Origin: Candidatus Izemoplasmatales bacterium
GTDB lineage: Bacteria; Bacillota_I; Bacilli_A; Izemoplasmatales; Hujiaoplasmataceae
Assembly: GCA_041649275.1 (NCBI GenBank)
Contig: JBAZNL010000008.1
Span: 4,421 to 68,420 of the forward strand
Direction: 5' to 3'
Length of the DNA: 64,000 nt
Positions 25,460 through 33,421 of the stretch are shown piece after piece (positions within the stretch are counted from its first letter, which is position 1; each line of letters opens with the position of its first letter). The notes below the pieces were generated by a model. The model had not been told where the DNA came from. It searched no databases and worked only from the letters and a program-made list of their open reading frames with translations. The position numbers and the translations under genes are program-made.

Positions 25460-27064
25460 ATGGATGAACGCGAGAAGGCCCTGGACGAATTCTTCCGCAA
25501 GAACGACAGCGCACAGAAGAAGAAATACGCGAAGGGTGCGAAAGCCCCCGAACCCGGCAGGATCGACGCCTATTTCGAGGAAGTCGCCGCCAAGAAGGAA
25601 CCGGTCCGCAAATCCGGTCTCGACAAGATCTTCGAATTCTTCCGGATGACCTCCTTCAAGAACCGTTTCGACGAGAAGAAGGTAGCGCTCAACCGCCGCC
25701 AGATCGAAGTCGAGGGCAGGAGCCGCTTCACGCTCTTCTGGAACCGCCTGCTGCAGTTCTTCGTGAGCCGGTTCAGCTTCGAGTCCGGCGTCGACATCCT
25801 CGACGAGACCTCCGTCCTCTACCGCCGCAACCTCGTCATCAAGAACATCCTCTGGGTCACCAACATCGTGTTCATGCTGTTCACGATCATCGGCTCGGAG
25901 GGAACCAACATCTCGACCAACGTGATCGTCGCGGCCGCCATCTTCCTGATCATGTTCTTCACCAACCTGTCGATCAAGCGGATGATCCACGAGGATCCGA
26001 AATCGATGCAGAAGCAGCAGATGGCGGAGTACATGTCCGGCGTCTACATCCTCCTGATGGCGATCACCGTCTACATCAAGCTGAAACTGACGCTCGACCT
26101 TTCGGGTACCGAGACCGAGGGCTTCTTCTCGATCACGATGGCCGGATACTCGCTCATCTACTTCGCGCTTGTCGTGCTCGCCCTCTACCAGGACTCCAAG
26201 CTGCTGTCGGTGATGTTCAAGATCACGATGATCGCGATGACCCTGATCCACATCCTCGTCCTCTACCCGCTCTACGTCCACGGCGACGTCATCTCCCTGT
26301 GGAACTACATCAAGGGTCCGGTCATCACCGACCTCGTCCTTCGGACGCTGGTGCTCGCGGTCTTCATGATCGCGCTCTATTCGACGGCGCGCATCACCGA
26401 GGACATGAACAACAAGCGCAAGGAAGAGCTGATCAAGCGGCGTTCGATGGAGAAGGACTTCAAGTCCGTCGTCGCCGACGTCTTTGACGTCATCTCCGTG
26501 TACAAGCGGAACAACTCCGAACTCGACGAGACCCAGAAGGCCCTTGCCGTCCGTCGCGTCGCCGACATGGCGAGCCGGCTCGGCAACTATCTCGGCTACT
26601 CGCCCTCCCTCTGCAAGGAGATCTTCGACTTCTCGACGATCCACGTCGACAAGAAGGACACCCTGAACCTGACGGATTACGAACAGAAGGAAGTCCTCGA
26701 CGAGGCCGACTTCCGCCGGATCCGCGAAAAGACGATCATCGGCTCGGTCATCATCAAGCGGCTGCAGCTCGAGCAGAAGGGCGAGGAGATCGTCCGCGCC
26801 CATTTCGAGAAGACGGCCGACGCCGACTTCATCAAGGAAATGAACACCATCCAGAACAACCGCGAATCCCAGGTCATCCTGCTTTCGGAGCTCTACGAGA
26901 TCCTCCGCCAGGACCGCAACTACAAGCGCGGGCTCAAGCACGCCCGCGCCATTGACCTTCTCCAACTCGAGTTCTTCCCCTATTTCGATCCCCAGATCCT
27001 TGATCGGTTCGTCAAGTACGGCGACGATTTCGAGGCCCTCTACTACAAAGCGACCCAGCAGTAA
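25460..27064 (+). CDS. Six-span membrane protein with a degenerate HD-GYP-like cytosolic domain
   Basis: The 534-residue product has three parts. The first is a basic cytosolic N-terminus of about 120 residues. The second is about six hydrophobic spans between residues 124 and 310, e.g. 'ILWVTNIVFMLFTIIG' and 'IAMTLIHILVLYPLY'. The third is a C-terminal helical domain (about 340-534) whose order of segments follows HD-GYP domains: 'VRRVADMASRLGNYLGYS', then 'FSTIHVDKKDTLNL' where HD/GK would stand (H395 and D397, not an HD pair), then 'KTIIGSVIIKRL', then 'RAHFEKTADADF' where HHExxDG would stand, and a final 'FDPQILDRFV'. Most metal ligands are missing, so phosphodiesterase activity is unlikely and a sensory or binding role is more likely. 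This is inference from pattern only. It sits between pgpA and metK and starts at ATG 25460 after GGGGGTGA. Confidence 0.55.
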   Translation: MDEREKALDEFFRKNDSAQKKKYAKGAKAPEPGRIDAYFEEVAAKKEPVRKSGLDKIFEFFRMTSFKNRFDEKKVALNRRQIEVEGRSRFTLFWNRLLQFFVSRFSFESGVDILDETSVLYRRNLVIKNILWVTNIVFMLFTIIGSEGTNISTNVIVAAAIFLIMFFTNLSIKRMIHEDPKSMQKQQMAEYMSGVYILLMAITVYIKLKLTLDLSGTETEGFFSITMAGYSLIYFALVVLALYQDSKLLSVMFKITMIAMTLIHILVLYPLYVHGDVISLWNYIKGPVITDLVLRTLVLAVFMIALYSTARITEDMNNKRKEELIKRRSMEKDFKSVVADVFDVISVYKRNNSELDETQKALAVRRVADMASRLGNYLGYSPSLCKEIFDFSTIHVDKKDTLNLTDYEQKEVLDEADFRRIREKTIIGSVIIKRLQLEQKGEEIVRAHFEKTADADFIKEMNTIQNNRESQVILLSELYEILRQDRNYKRGLKHARAIDLLQLEFFPYFDPQILDRFVKYGDDFEALYYKATQQ

Positions 27065-27076
27065 GGAGCGATCACC

Positions 27077-28231
27077 ATGTACAAGTACTTCACCTCGGAA
27101 TCCGTGACCGAAGGCCATCCCGACAAGATCTGCGACCAGATCAGCGACGCCATCCTCGACGCCATCCTGAAAGACGACCCGGACGCCCGCGTCGCCTGCG
27201 AGACGACGGTCACCACCGGCCTCGTCCTCGTCGCCGGCGAGATCACGACCAAGACCTACGTCGACATCCAGAAGATCGTCCGCAAGACCGTCGCCGACAT
27301 CGGCTACACCCGCGGGAAATACGGCTTCGACGCCGACAACCTCGCCGTCCTCGTCTCGATCAACTCCCAGTCACCGGACATCGCCCGCGGCGTCGACGAG
27401 ACCGGTTCGCACGAGCAGGGCGCCGGCGACCAGGGGATGATGTTCGGCTATGCGACCAACGCCAACCCGGAGATGATGCCGTGGCCGATCCTGCTGTCCC
27501 ACAAGCTCGCCCGCCGGCTCGCCGAGGTCCGCAAGACGCGGATCATGCCCTACCTCCGTCCGGACGGGAAGACCCAGGTCACCTGCGAGTTCGACGAACG
27601 GGGGAACCTCGTCCGCATCGACACGATCATCGTCTCGTGCCAGCACGCGCCCGAGATCGGACAGGAAACGATCAAGGCCGACGTCCTCAAGCACGTGATC
27701 GGCGCGGTCATCGATCCGAAGCTGATCGACGGCGGTACCAAGATCCACGTCAATCCGACGGGCCGCTTCGTCATCGGCGGACCCGCCGGCGACTCCGGCC
27801 TCACCGGCCGCAAGATCATCGTCGACTCCTACGGGGGATCCGCCCATCACGGCGGCGGCGCCTATTCCGGCAAGGATCCGTCGAAGGTCGACCGGAGCGC
27901 CGCCTACGCCGCCCGCTGGGTGGCGAAGAACATGGTCGCCGCCGGCCTCGCCGACGAGATGGAGGTCCAGGTCTCCTATGCGATCGGGCTCCCCGAACCG
28001 ACCTCGATCGGCGTCGAGACCTTCGGCACCGGAAAACTTCCCGAAGCCGAGCTGATCGCGATCATCCGCCGGCATTTCGACCTCCGTCCCCGCCGCATCA
28101 TCGAGGCGCTCTGCCTCAAGCGGCCGATCTATCTTCAGACCGCGGCTTACGGCCACTACGGACGCCTCGACCTCGACCTGCCGTGGGAACGTCTCGACAA
28201 GGTGGAGGCGCTGAAACGGTATGTCCGCTGA
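27077..28231 (+). CDS. metK: S-adenosylmethionine synthetase
   Basis: The 384-residue enzyme makes SAM from methionine and ATP. Signatures are 'SESVTEGHPDKICDQISDA' at the N-terminus with the catalytic His, 'GAGDQGMMFGYA', 'GGPAGDSGLTGRKII' and 'GGGAYSGKDPSKVDRSAAY' (P-loop-like). The length is normal. AAGGAG lies upstream and the gap to the preceding gene is 12 nt. No SAM riboswitch is visible; it seems to be expressed from the pgpA promoter. The next gene overlaps its 3' end by 11 nt. Confidence 0.96.
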   Translation: MYKYFTSESVTEGHPDKICDQISDAILDAILKDDPDARVACETTVTTGLVLVAGEITTKTYVDIQKIVRKTVADIGYTRGKYGFDADNLAVLVSINSQSPDIARGVDETGSHEQGAGDQGMMFGYATNANPEMMPWPILLSHKLARRLAEVRKTRIMPYLRPDGKTQVTCEFDERGNLVRIDTIIVSCQHAPEIGQETIKADVLKHVIGAVIDPKLIDGGTKIHVNPTGRFVIGGPAGDSGLTGRKIIVDSYGGSAHHGGGAYSGKDPSKVDRSAAYAARWVAKNMVAAGLADEMEVQVSYAIGLPEPTSIGVETFGTGKLPEAELIAIIRRHFDLRPRRIIEALCLKRPIYLQTAAYGHYGRLDLDLPWERLDKVEALKRYVR

Positions 28232-28724
28232 CCAGGTCGTCACCATGCCCGTCTTCTCCGTCAACGTCGAGCTGATCATCGAACTCTCGCTGCTCGTGTT
28301 CGTGCTGATCCTCGCCGGCACGATCGGCTCGATCTTCGTCTACCGCGATCTCAAGAAATCCTACAAGGACGTCTGGAAACACCAGTCGCGCTTCGACATC
28401 GAGTTGAGGAAGACCTTCAACCTCGTGTCCAAGGCGGTCCGCGACCCCGAGTTCGACAAGTACCGCGACGCCGTCGTGAAGGATCTCCCCCACGCCGACA
28501 AGCAGGCGCTCCTGCAGCTCGTGGACGCCAACTACGCGACCCTCGACGAAACGGATCCGGACCTGCGGTACGTCGTGGAGACCTACCGGAACCTGCAGGA
28601 GATCCGGGTGGCGCTCGACGCCAAGATTCTCTCCTACAACAAGAAGATCTCGTTCTTCCCGTTCAACCTGTTCTCCCGCATCTTCCGGATGACGGAACTG
28701 CGCCACTACACGCACCATCTATGA
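28221..28724 (+). CDS. LemA-like single-span membrane protein
   Basis: The 167-residue protein has one N-terminal transmembrane segment ('LSLLVFVLILAGTIGSIFVY', about residues 22-41) and a helical cytosolic or extracytosolic part. It ends with 'YNKKISFFPFNLFSRIF', which closely resembles the C-terminal 'YN..I..FP.N..A..F' signature of LemA proteins. The middle segment is shorter than in typical LemA. The role of LemA proteins is poorly known. ATG 28221 overlaps metK; ATG 28245 is an alternative start eight codons in. A terminator overlaps its stop codon. Confidence 0.6.
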   Translation: MSADQVVTMPVFSVNVELIIELSLLVFVLILAGTIGSIFVYRDLKKSYKDVWKHQSRFDIELRKTFNLVSKAVRDPEFDKYRDAVVKDLPHADKQALLQLVDANYATLDETDPDLRYVVETYRNLQEIRVALDAKILSYNKKISFFPFNLFSRIFRMTELRHYTHHL

Positions 28725-28761
28725 CGAAGAGGATCCGGACAACCGGATCCTCTCCGTTTTC
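28724..28761. terminator. Bidirectional terminator between LemA-like gene (+) and radical SAM gene (-)
   Basis: GAGGATCCGG - ACAA - CCGGATCCTC is a perfect 10-bp stem, extendable past one mismatch (ACG/CGT), followed by TTTTC. It starts on the last base of the plus-strand stop codon and touches the minus-strand stop at 28760. Confidence 0.85.
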
Positions 28762-29719
28762 ATGGGACGCGCTTCTCGACCGCGGGGCCGGGTCGCCGGC
28801 GTTCACCCTGGCGGACGCCGCGCCGCCGCAGTTCCCGATCGATCTCGTTTTGAACGACGAACTTCCTCTTGGTCCACTCCGGGGCGATGAGGGCCTCACC
28901 CGGGGCGTCGCCGGTGACGCGGTGGATGACCGTCTCGGGTGGAAGCAGCTCGAGCTGGTCGCAGACGATCCCGACGTATTCCGGAAGGGAGAGCAGCGGG
29001 AAGGGGCGATCCTCGTAGCGCCGTCCGAGTTCGGTCCCGCGCATCACGTGGAGCATGTGGATCTTGACGCCTTCGACGCCGATCTCGGCGACATGGCGGA
29101 TCGTCGTCAACATCATCTCCGGCGTTTCGCCGGGAAGACCGTCGATCACGTGCGCGACGACCGGGATGCTGGCGGCGCGGAGTCTCCGGACGGCGTCGTC
29201 GAAGTCGTCGACGCCGTAACCCAGGTTCATCGCCGCGGCCGTCTCGGGATGGATCGTCTGGAGTCCGAGTTCGACCGTGAGGTCGGTTTTCGCCGCGATC
29301 GCGGACAGAACCGCGACGACGTCGTCGCCGACACAGTCGGGCCGCGTCGCGACGTTCAGGCCGACGATGTCCGGATGGAGCGACAGGGCTTCTTCGTAGA
29401 GAGCCCGCAGCCGCTCCGGGGCGGCGTACGTGTTCGTGAACGCCTGCAGGTAGACGAGGAAGCGGCCCGCCGGCCATTTGCGGCGCATCGCCGCGAGCCG
29501 TTCTTCGAATTGCGCCGAAAGCGGCAGGGAGCGGTCGCCGGCGAAGTCGCCGGATCCGCGGGCGGAACAGAACCGGCAGCCGCCGGTGCCCTTCGTACCG
29601 TCGCGGTTCGGGCAGGTGAACCCGGCGTCGAGCGCGATCTTGAAGACCTTGACTCCGTAGCGTCCGGACAGATGGTCCGTGAGCGCGAGGTATCGTTTCG
29701 TTTCCGGGACTTTCCGCAT
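28760..29719 (-). CDS. Radical SAM protein, TIGR01212/YhcC family
   Basis: This 319-residue radical SAM enzyme belongs to the family typified by E. coli YhcC. The N-terminal signature 'YGVKVFKIALDAGFTCPNRD' followed by 'GTKGTGGCRFC' carries the cluster cysteines in the spacing typical of this family, next to 'VYLQAFTNTYA' and 'GLQTIHPETA'. Its substrate is not established. The start is ATG 29719, with GGGTGAGG just upstream; a longer frame to 29800 would start upstream of the promoter. It is a lone minus-strand gene, divergent from the DUF1189-like gene. Confidence 0.88.
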   Translation of the reverse strand: MRKVPETKRYLALTDHLSGRYGVKVFKIALDAGFTCPNRDGTKGTGGCRFCSARGSGDFAGDRSLPLSAQFEERLAAMRRKWPAGRFLVYLQAFTNTYAAPERLRALYEEALSLHPDIVGLNVATRPDCVGDDVVAVLSAIAAKTDLTVELGLQTIHPETAAAMNLGYGVDDFDDAVRRLRAASIPVVAHVIDGLPGETPEMMLTTIRHVAEIGVEGVKIHMLHVMRGTELGRRYEDRPFPLLSLPEYVGIVCDQLELLPPETVIHRVTGDAPGEALIAPEWTKRKFVVQNEIDRELRRRGVRQGERRRPGPAVEKRVP

Positions 29720-29737
29720 CGGCCTCACCCAGTCCTC

Positions 29738-29746
29738 ATTATAGCA
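29738..29746 (-). promoter_or_regulatory. Extended -10 promoter of the radical SAM gene
   Basis: On the minus strand TGcTATAAT lies 18 nt before the start, so the leader is about 12 nt. Confidence 0.7.
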
Positions 29747-29782
29747 TATTATGATGTTCCCGCATGCGACCGCCGCGGGTCG

Positions 29783-29791
29783 TGGTATAAT
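29783..29791 (+). promoter_or_regulatory. Extended -10 promoter of the DUF1189-like gene
   Basis: TGgTATAAT, 26 nt upstream of ATG 29818. Confidence 0.7.
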
Positions 29792-29817
29792 AGAACGCAT
29801 GAAAGGAGGTGCGAGCG

Positions 29818-30669
29818 ATGTATCGGATCCTCATGGACGGATTGCTTTATCCGAAGAACCTGATCGGCTACCGGAACAAGTCCGGGTGCTTCGTGTTCGC
29901 CTTTTTCGCCCTCCTCTCGCTCTTCATGACGATCGGCACCGCGCTCTTCTTCGTGCGCTACGCCGGCGGTTCCGCGTTCAAGGCGGAGAACGTCGCCTGC
30001 GAGTACGCGTCCGGAACGCTCGTCTGCGACGCCGCGCAGGTCGACGCCGATCCGCTCGATTTCTTCGGCAGCGACGCCTATTTCCTGCCGTCGAACGTCG
30101 ATGCCGGCACCGTGATCCCCGCCGCCGGCACCGCCATCGTCTTCCAGGACCGGTTCATCGCCTTCTTCTCGGACGGCGAGAACCTGATGGTGCTCGACCT
30201 CTCCCAAACCGCCTTCGGATCCCCGTCGCTTTCCGCCGTGATGGACGGCGCGACGACCTTCTTCATGGTCACCGCGATCGTCGCGTCCTACTTTGGGAAC
30301 ATCATCCTGCTTGCGGCCTTCGCGCTCATGTCGTCGCTTTCGCTGATCCGGCTCCGCGGCTTCCTCCGCTTCGGGAAGGCGTACACGGTGATCGCGTTCG
30401 CCTCGGTCCCGTTCGCCCTCTTGCTCACCTTCCACAATCTGCTCGGCTTTCCGGACTGGCTGCTCATCGTCCTGATGGCCGTCGCCTTCCGCTCGCCGAT
30501 GCTCGCGATCCGCGAGATCTTCGTCTCCGCGTACGCCTATCTCCAGCACGATCCGAACGCCTCGCCCGAGGACGGCGGGAACCCTCCCGACGACGACGGG
30601 GGGGACGACGCCGACGACGACTCCCCCAAGGATGGGGAGACGGACGACGAGGACGACGATCGGACATGA
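29818..30669 (+). CDS. DUF1189-like membrane protein with acidic tail
   Basis: The 283-residue membrane protein begins 'MYRILMDGLLYPKNLIGYRNK', the arrangement seen at the start of DUF1189 proteins. A first membrane span (about 24-47) is followed by an extracytoplasmic region of about 95 residues with two Cys, then three to four spans (about 150-235) and a strongly acidic cytosolic tail of about 45 residues made of Asp, Glu, Gly and Pro. AAAGGAGGTG lies 6 nt before ATG 29818; GTG 29809 overlaps that site and is rejected. The function of the family is unknown. It is followed by the leuS promoter with no clear terminator. Confidence 0.55.
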   Translation: MYRILMDGLLYPKNLIGYRNKSGCFVFAFFALLSLFMTIGTALFFVRYAGGSAFKAENVACEYASGTLVCDAAQVDADPLDFFGSDAYFLPSNVDAGTVIPAAGTAIVFQDRFIAFFSDGENLMVLDLSQTAFGSPSLSAVMDGATTFFMVTAIVASYFGNIILLAAFALMSSLSLIRLRGFLRFGKAYTVIAFASVPFALLLTFHNLLGFPDWLLIVLMAVAFRSPMLAIREIFVSAYAYLQHDPNASPEDGGNPPDDDGGDDADDDSPKDGETDDEDDDRT

Positions 30670-30676
30670 TTACGGG

Positions 30677-30705
30677 TTGCATTCGCGCTTGCGAAATGCT
30701 ATAAT
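30677..30705 (+). promoter_or_regulatory. Promoter of the leuS T-box transcript
   Basis: -35 TTGCAT (30677-30682), 17-nt spacer, extended -10 TGcTATAAT (hexamer 30700-30705). It matches the RNase J and ribU promoters in its -35. Confidence 0.88.
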
Positions 30706-30711
30706 GTCGAT

Positions 30712-30937
30712 AACGGCATGGAACCGGAATAAGTAGGTCATCCTCCCCTCAAGCGAGCCGATGGTTGGTGCGAATCGGCGGGGAAGCGTCCGAAACTCGT
30801 CCGGGGAGCCGGCCGCCCGCAACCCGCGAGGGCGGTCCGATCGTCCGCGTTAAGGATCCGAGCGCCGGAGACATCCGGAATCAAGGTGGTACCACGGTCG
30901 TTCCGATCGTCCTTCCAGAAGGACGGTCTTTTCTTTT
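30712..30937 (+). promoter_or_regulatory. T-box leader (tRNA-Leu sensing) upstream of leuS
   Basis: This is a classic T-box. Stem I has the 'AGCGAGCCG ATGGTTGGTG' AG-bulge region, and a specifier region 'GAAACTCG' puts CTC (Leu) at 30796-30798. The T-box sequence AAGGTGGTACCACG is at 30883-30896, with the TGG that pairs to the tRNA acceptor end. A terminator stem GATCGTCCTT / AAGGACGGTC at 30905-30928 is followed by TTTTCTTTT. By the known mechanism, uncharged tRNA-Leu with anticodon GAG stabilises the antiterminator and allows leuS expression. Confidence 0.93.
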
Positions 30938-30952
30938 CCAGGAGGTTTCGTC

Positions 30953-33373
30953 ATGAGTGCATACGTTCCCACGTTCGATCACAAGGTCATCGAGAAGAAA
31001 TGGCAGGACCGGTGGTACGCCGGCGACGGCTTCAAGGCCGTCGATTTCGCCGCCAAGCCGAAATGGTACTCGCTCGTCGAGTTCCCCTATCCGTCCGGAT
31101 CCGGGATGCACGTCGGCCACATCCGCGCGTTCTCCTCGCTCGAGGTGATCTCGCGCAAGCGCCGGATGGAGGGGTACAACGTCCTCTTCCCGATCGGCTT
31201 TGACGCCTTCGGCCTGCCCACCGAGAACTACGCGATCAAGACCGGCATCCATCCGCGCACCGTCACGGACAGAAACATCGAGACCTTCACCGCCCAGCTC
31301 AAGGCGGCCGGCTTCTCGTTCGATTTCTCGCGCGTCGTCGACACCACCGACCCCGAATACTACCGCTGGACCCAGTGGATCTTCCTCCGGATGTACGAAC
31401 GGGGCCTCGTCTACAAGTCGAAGGCCTACGTCAACTTCTGTCCCAGCTGCAAGGTCGTCCTCTCCAACGAGGAATCCCAGGGCGGCCAGTGCGATCGCTG
31501 CGGCGCCGACGTCGTCCAGAAGGAGAAGGACGTCTGGTTCCTCCGGATCACGGCCTACGCCGACAAGCTCCTCGACGGGCTCGACGCCTTCGAGGCCTCC
31601 GGCCGGATCAAGACCGAGGAGGAGAAGTGGATCGGCGCCTCGAAGGGCGCCACCATCGAGTTCGCGGTCGAAGGCGAGTTGGAGCCGATCCGGGTCTTCA
31701 CGACCCGTCCCGACACGCTCTACGGCGCGACCTTCATGGTCGTCGCCCCCGAGCATCCCGTCGTCGAGAAGGTCCTCTCCCGCGTCCGAAACGCCGCCGA
31801 GGTGCGAAGCTACCGCGAGGACGCGAAGCGCAAGAGCGAGTTCGAGCGCATCGAGATGAACAAGACCAAGACCGGCGTCCGCCTCGAGGGCGTCGACGCC
31901 GTCAATCCCGCCACCGGGAAGCCGATCCCGATCTACATCGCCGACTACGTGATGATCACTTACGGCACCGGCGCGATCATGGCCGTCCCGGGCCACGACG
32001 ACCGCGACTACGAGTTCGCCCGGAAGTTCGGCCTTCCGATCGTCGAAGTGATCAAGGGCGGAAACCTCGAAGAGGCCGCCTTCACCGACGTCGAGACCGG
32101 CGTCCTCGTCAACTCCGGCATGCTCGACGGCCTGTCCGTGGCCGATGCCAAGGAACGGATCGTCGCCTGGCTCGAAATGAAGGGGATCGGCCGCGCGGCG
32201 ACGCAATACAGGATGAAGGATTGGGCGTTCAACCGCCAGCGCTACTGGGGCGAGCCGATCCCGCTCGTCTACTGCGACCGGTGCGGCGTCGTCCCGGTGC
32301 CCTACGAGGATCTGCCGGTGCGCCTGCCGATGGTGGAGCGCTTCGAGCCGACCGACACCGGCGAGAGTCCGCTCTCCAAGATCGACTCGTTCACGCAATG
32401 CCGCTGCCCGAAGTGCGGCGGTCCGGCGCGCCGCGAGACCGACACGATGCCGCAGTGGGCGGGATCGAGCTGGTACTTCCTCCGCTACATGGATCCGAAG
32501 AACCCGCAGGTCTTCGCCGCGCCCGACAAGCTCGGCTACTGGGACCGCGTCGACTGGTACAACGGCGGGATGGAGCACGTCACCCGGCATCTCATCTACT
32601 CGCGCTTCTGGAACCAGTTCCTCCACGACGAGGGTCTCGTCCCGAACGCCGAACCGTACCGGAAGCGCACCGCGCAGGGACTGATCCTCGGCGCCGACGG
32701 CGAGAAGATGTCGAAATCCAGGGGGAACGTCGTGAACCCGATGGACATCATCGAGGAATACGGCGCCGACACGCTCCGCATGTTCATCCTCTTCATCAGC
32801 GACTACGAGCTCCCGACCCCGTGGAACGAGAACGGGCTCAAGGGCTGCCGCAGATATCTCGACCGGCTCTGGCGCTTCCAGGAGAAGGTGGAGCCGAAGA
32901 TCGGATGTTCGCCGTCAATCGAGAACCTCGTCCACCGCACCGTCAAGGGCGTCGGCGACGACATCGAGGCGATGAAGTTCAACACCGCCATCGCCAAGCT
33001 GATGATCCTCTCCAACGAAGCCGCCGCGCTCCCGTCGATCACCCGGGGCGACCTCGAGACGATGCTCCTGCTCACCTTCCCGTTCGCGCCGCACATGGTC
33101 TCCGAGATCTGGGAGACGCAGGGCTTCGCCGGATCGCCCGCGGACCATCCCTGGCCTTCGTTTGATCCCGCCCGCCTGTCCGACGACGTCGTCGAGATCG
33201 TCGTGAACGTGAACGGCAAGGTCCGCGACCGCCTCACGATCGCCGCCGCCGCGACCGAGGAGGAGACGAAGGCCGCCGCGCTCGCGCTCCCGAAGATCGT
33301 CGAACTCGTCGGCGTCCAGCCGGTGAAGAAGATCATCGTCGTCCCCAAGAAACTCGTCAACATCGTCCTCTGA
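30953..33373 (+). CDS. leuS: Leucyl-tRNA synthetase
   Basis: This 806-residue class I aminoacyl-tRNA synthetase charges tRNA-Leu. The HIGH motif appears as 'GMHVGHIRAF' (about residue 50) and KMSKS as 'GEKMSKSRGNVV' (about 585). The CP1 editing domain with 'TTRPDTLYGATFMV' lies between them, and a Cys-containing zinc-like segment ('CPSCKVVLSNEES', 'CDRCG') is present. The C-terminal domain ends in 'KKLVNIVL'. The start has AGGAGGT upstream. The gene is controlled by the T-box leader. Confidence 0.97.
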   Translation: MSAYVPTFDHKVIEKKWQDRWYAGDGFKAVDFAAKPKWYSLVEFPYPSGSGMHVGHIRAFSSLEVISRKRRMEGYNVLFPIGFDAFGLPTENYAIKTGIHPRTVTDRNIETFTAQLKAAGFSFDFSRVVDTTDPEYYRWTQWIFLRMYERGLVYKSKAYVNFCPSCKVVLSNEESQGGQCDRCGADVVQKEKDVWFLRITAYADKLLDGLDAFEASGRIKTEEEKWIGASKGATIEFAVEGELEPIRVFTTRPDTLYGATFMVVAPEHPVVEKVLSRVRNAAEVRSYREDAKRKSEFERIEMNKTKTGVRLEGVDAVNPATGKPIPIYIADYVMITYGTGAIMAVPGHDDRDYEFARKFGLPIVEVIKGGNLEEAAFTDVETGVLVNSGMLDGLSVADAKERIVAWLEMKGIGRAATQYRMKDWAFNRQRYWGEPIPLVYCDRCGVVPVPYEDLPVRLPMVERFEPTDTGESPLSKIDSFTQCRCPKCGGPARRETDTMPQWAGSSWYFLRYMDPKNPQVFAAPDKLGYWDRVDWYNGGMEHVTRHLIYSRFWNQFLHDEGLVPNAEPYRKRTAQGLILGADGEKMSKSRGNVVNPMDIIEEYGADTLRMFILFISDYELPTPWNENGLKGCRRYLDRLWRFQEKVEPKIGCSPSIENLVHRTVKGVGDDIEAMKFNTAIAKLMILSNEAAALPSITRGDLETMLLLTFPFAPHMVSEIWETQGFAGSPADHPWPSFDPARLSDDVVEIVVNVNGKVRDRLTIAAAATEEETKAAALALPKIVELVGVQPVKKIIVVPKKLVNIVL

Positions 33374-33382
33374 CAAGCAAAG

Positions 33383-33420
33383 CCACCCGTTCCGGCGTAA
33401 CATTCGGTACGGGTGGTTTT
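33383..33420 (+). terminator. leuS terminator directly abutting the comFA start codon
   Basis: CCACCCGT / ACGGGTGG (8 bp) with an inner CCG/CGG extension and then TTTT. The T-run ends 1 nt before ATG 33422. The right arm contains the GGGTGG that is the only ribosome-binding-site-like sequence for comFA. Confidence 0.75.
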
Positions 33421-33421
33421 C

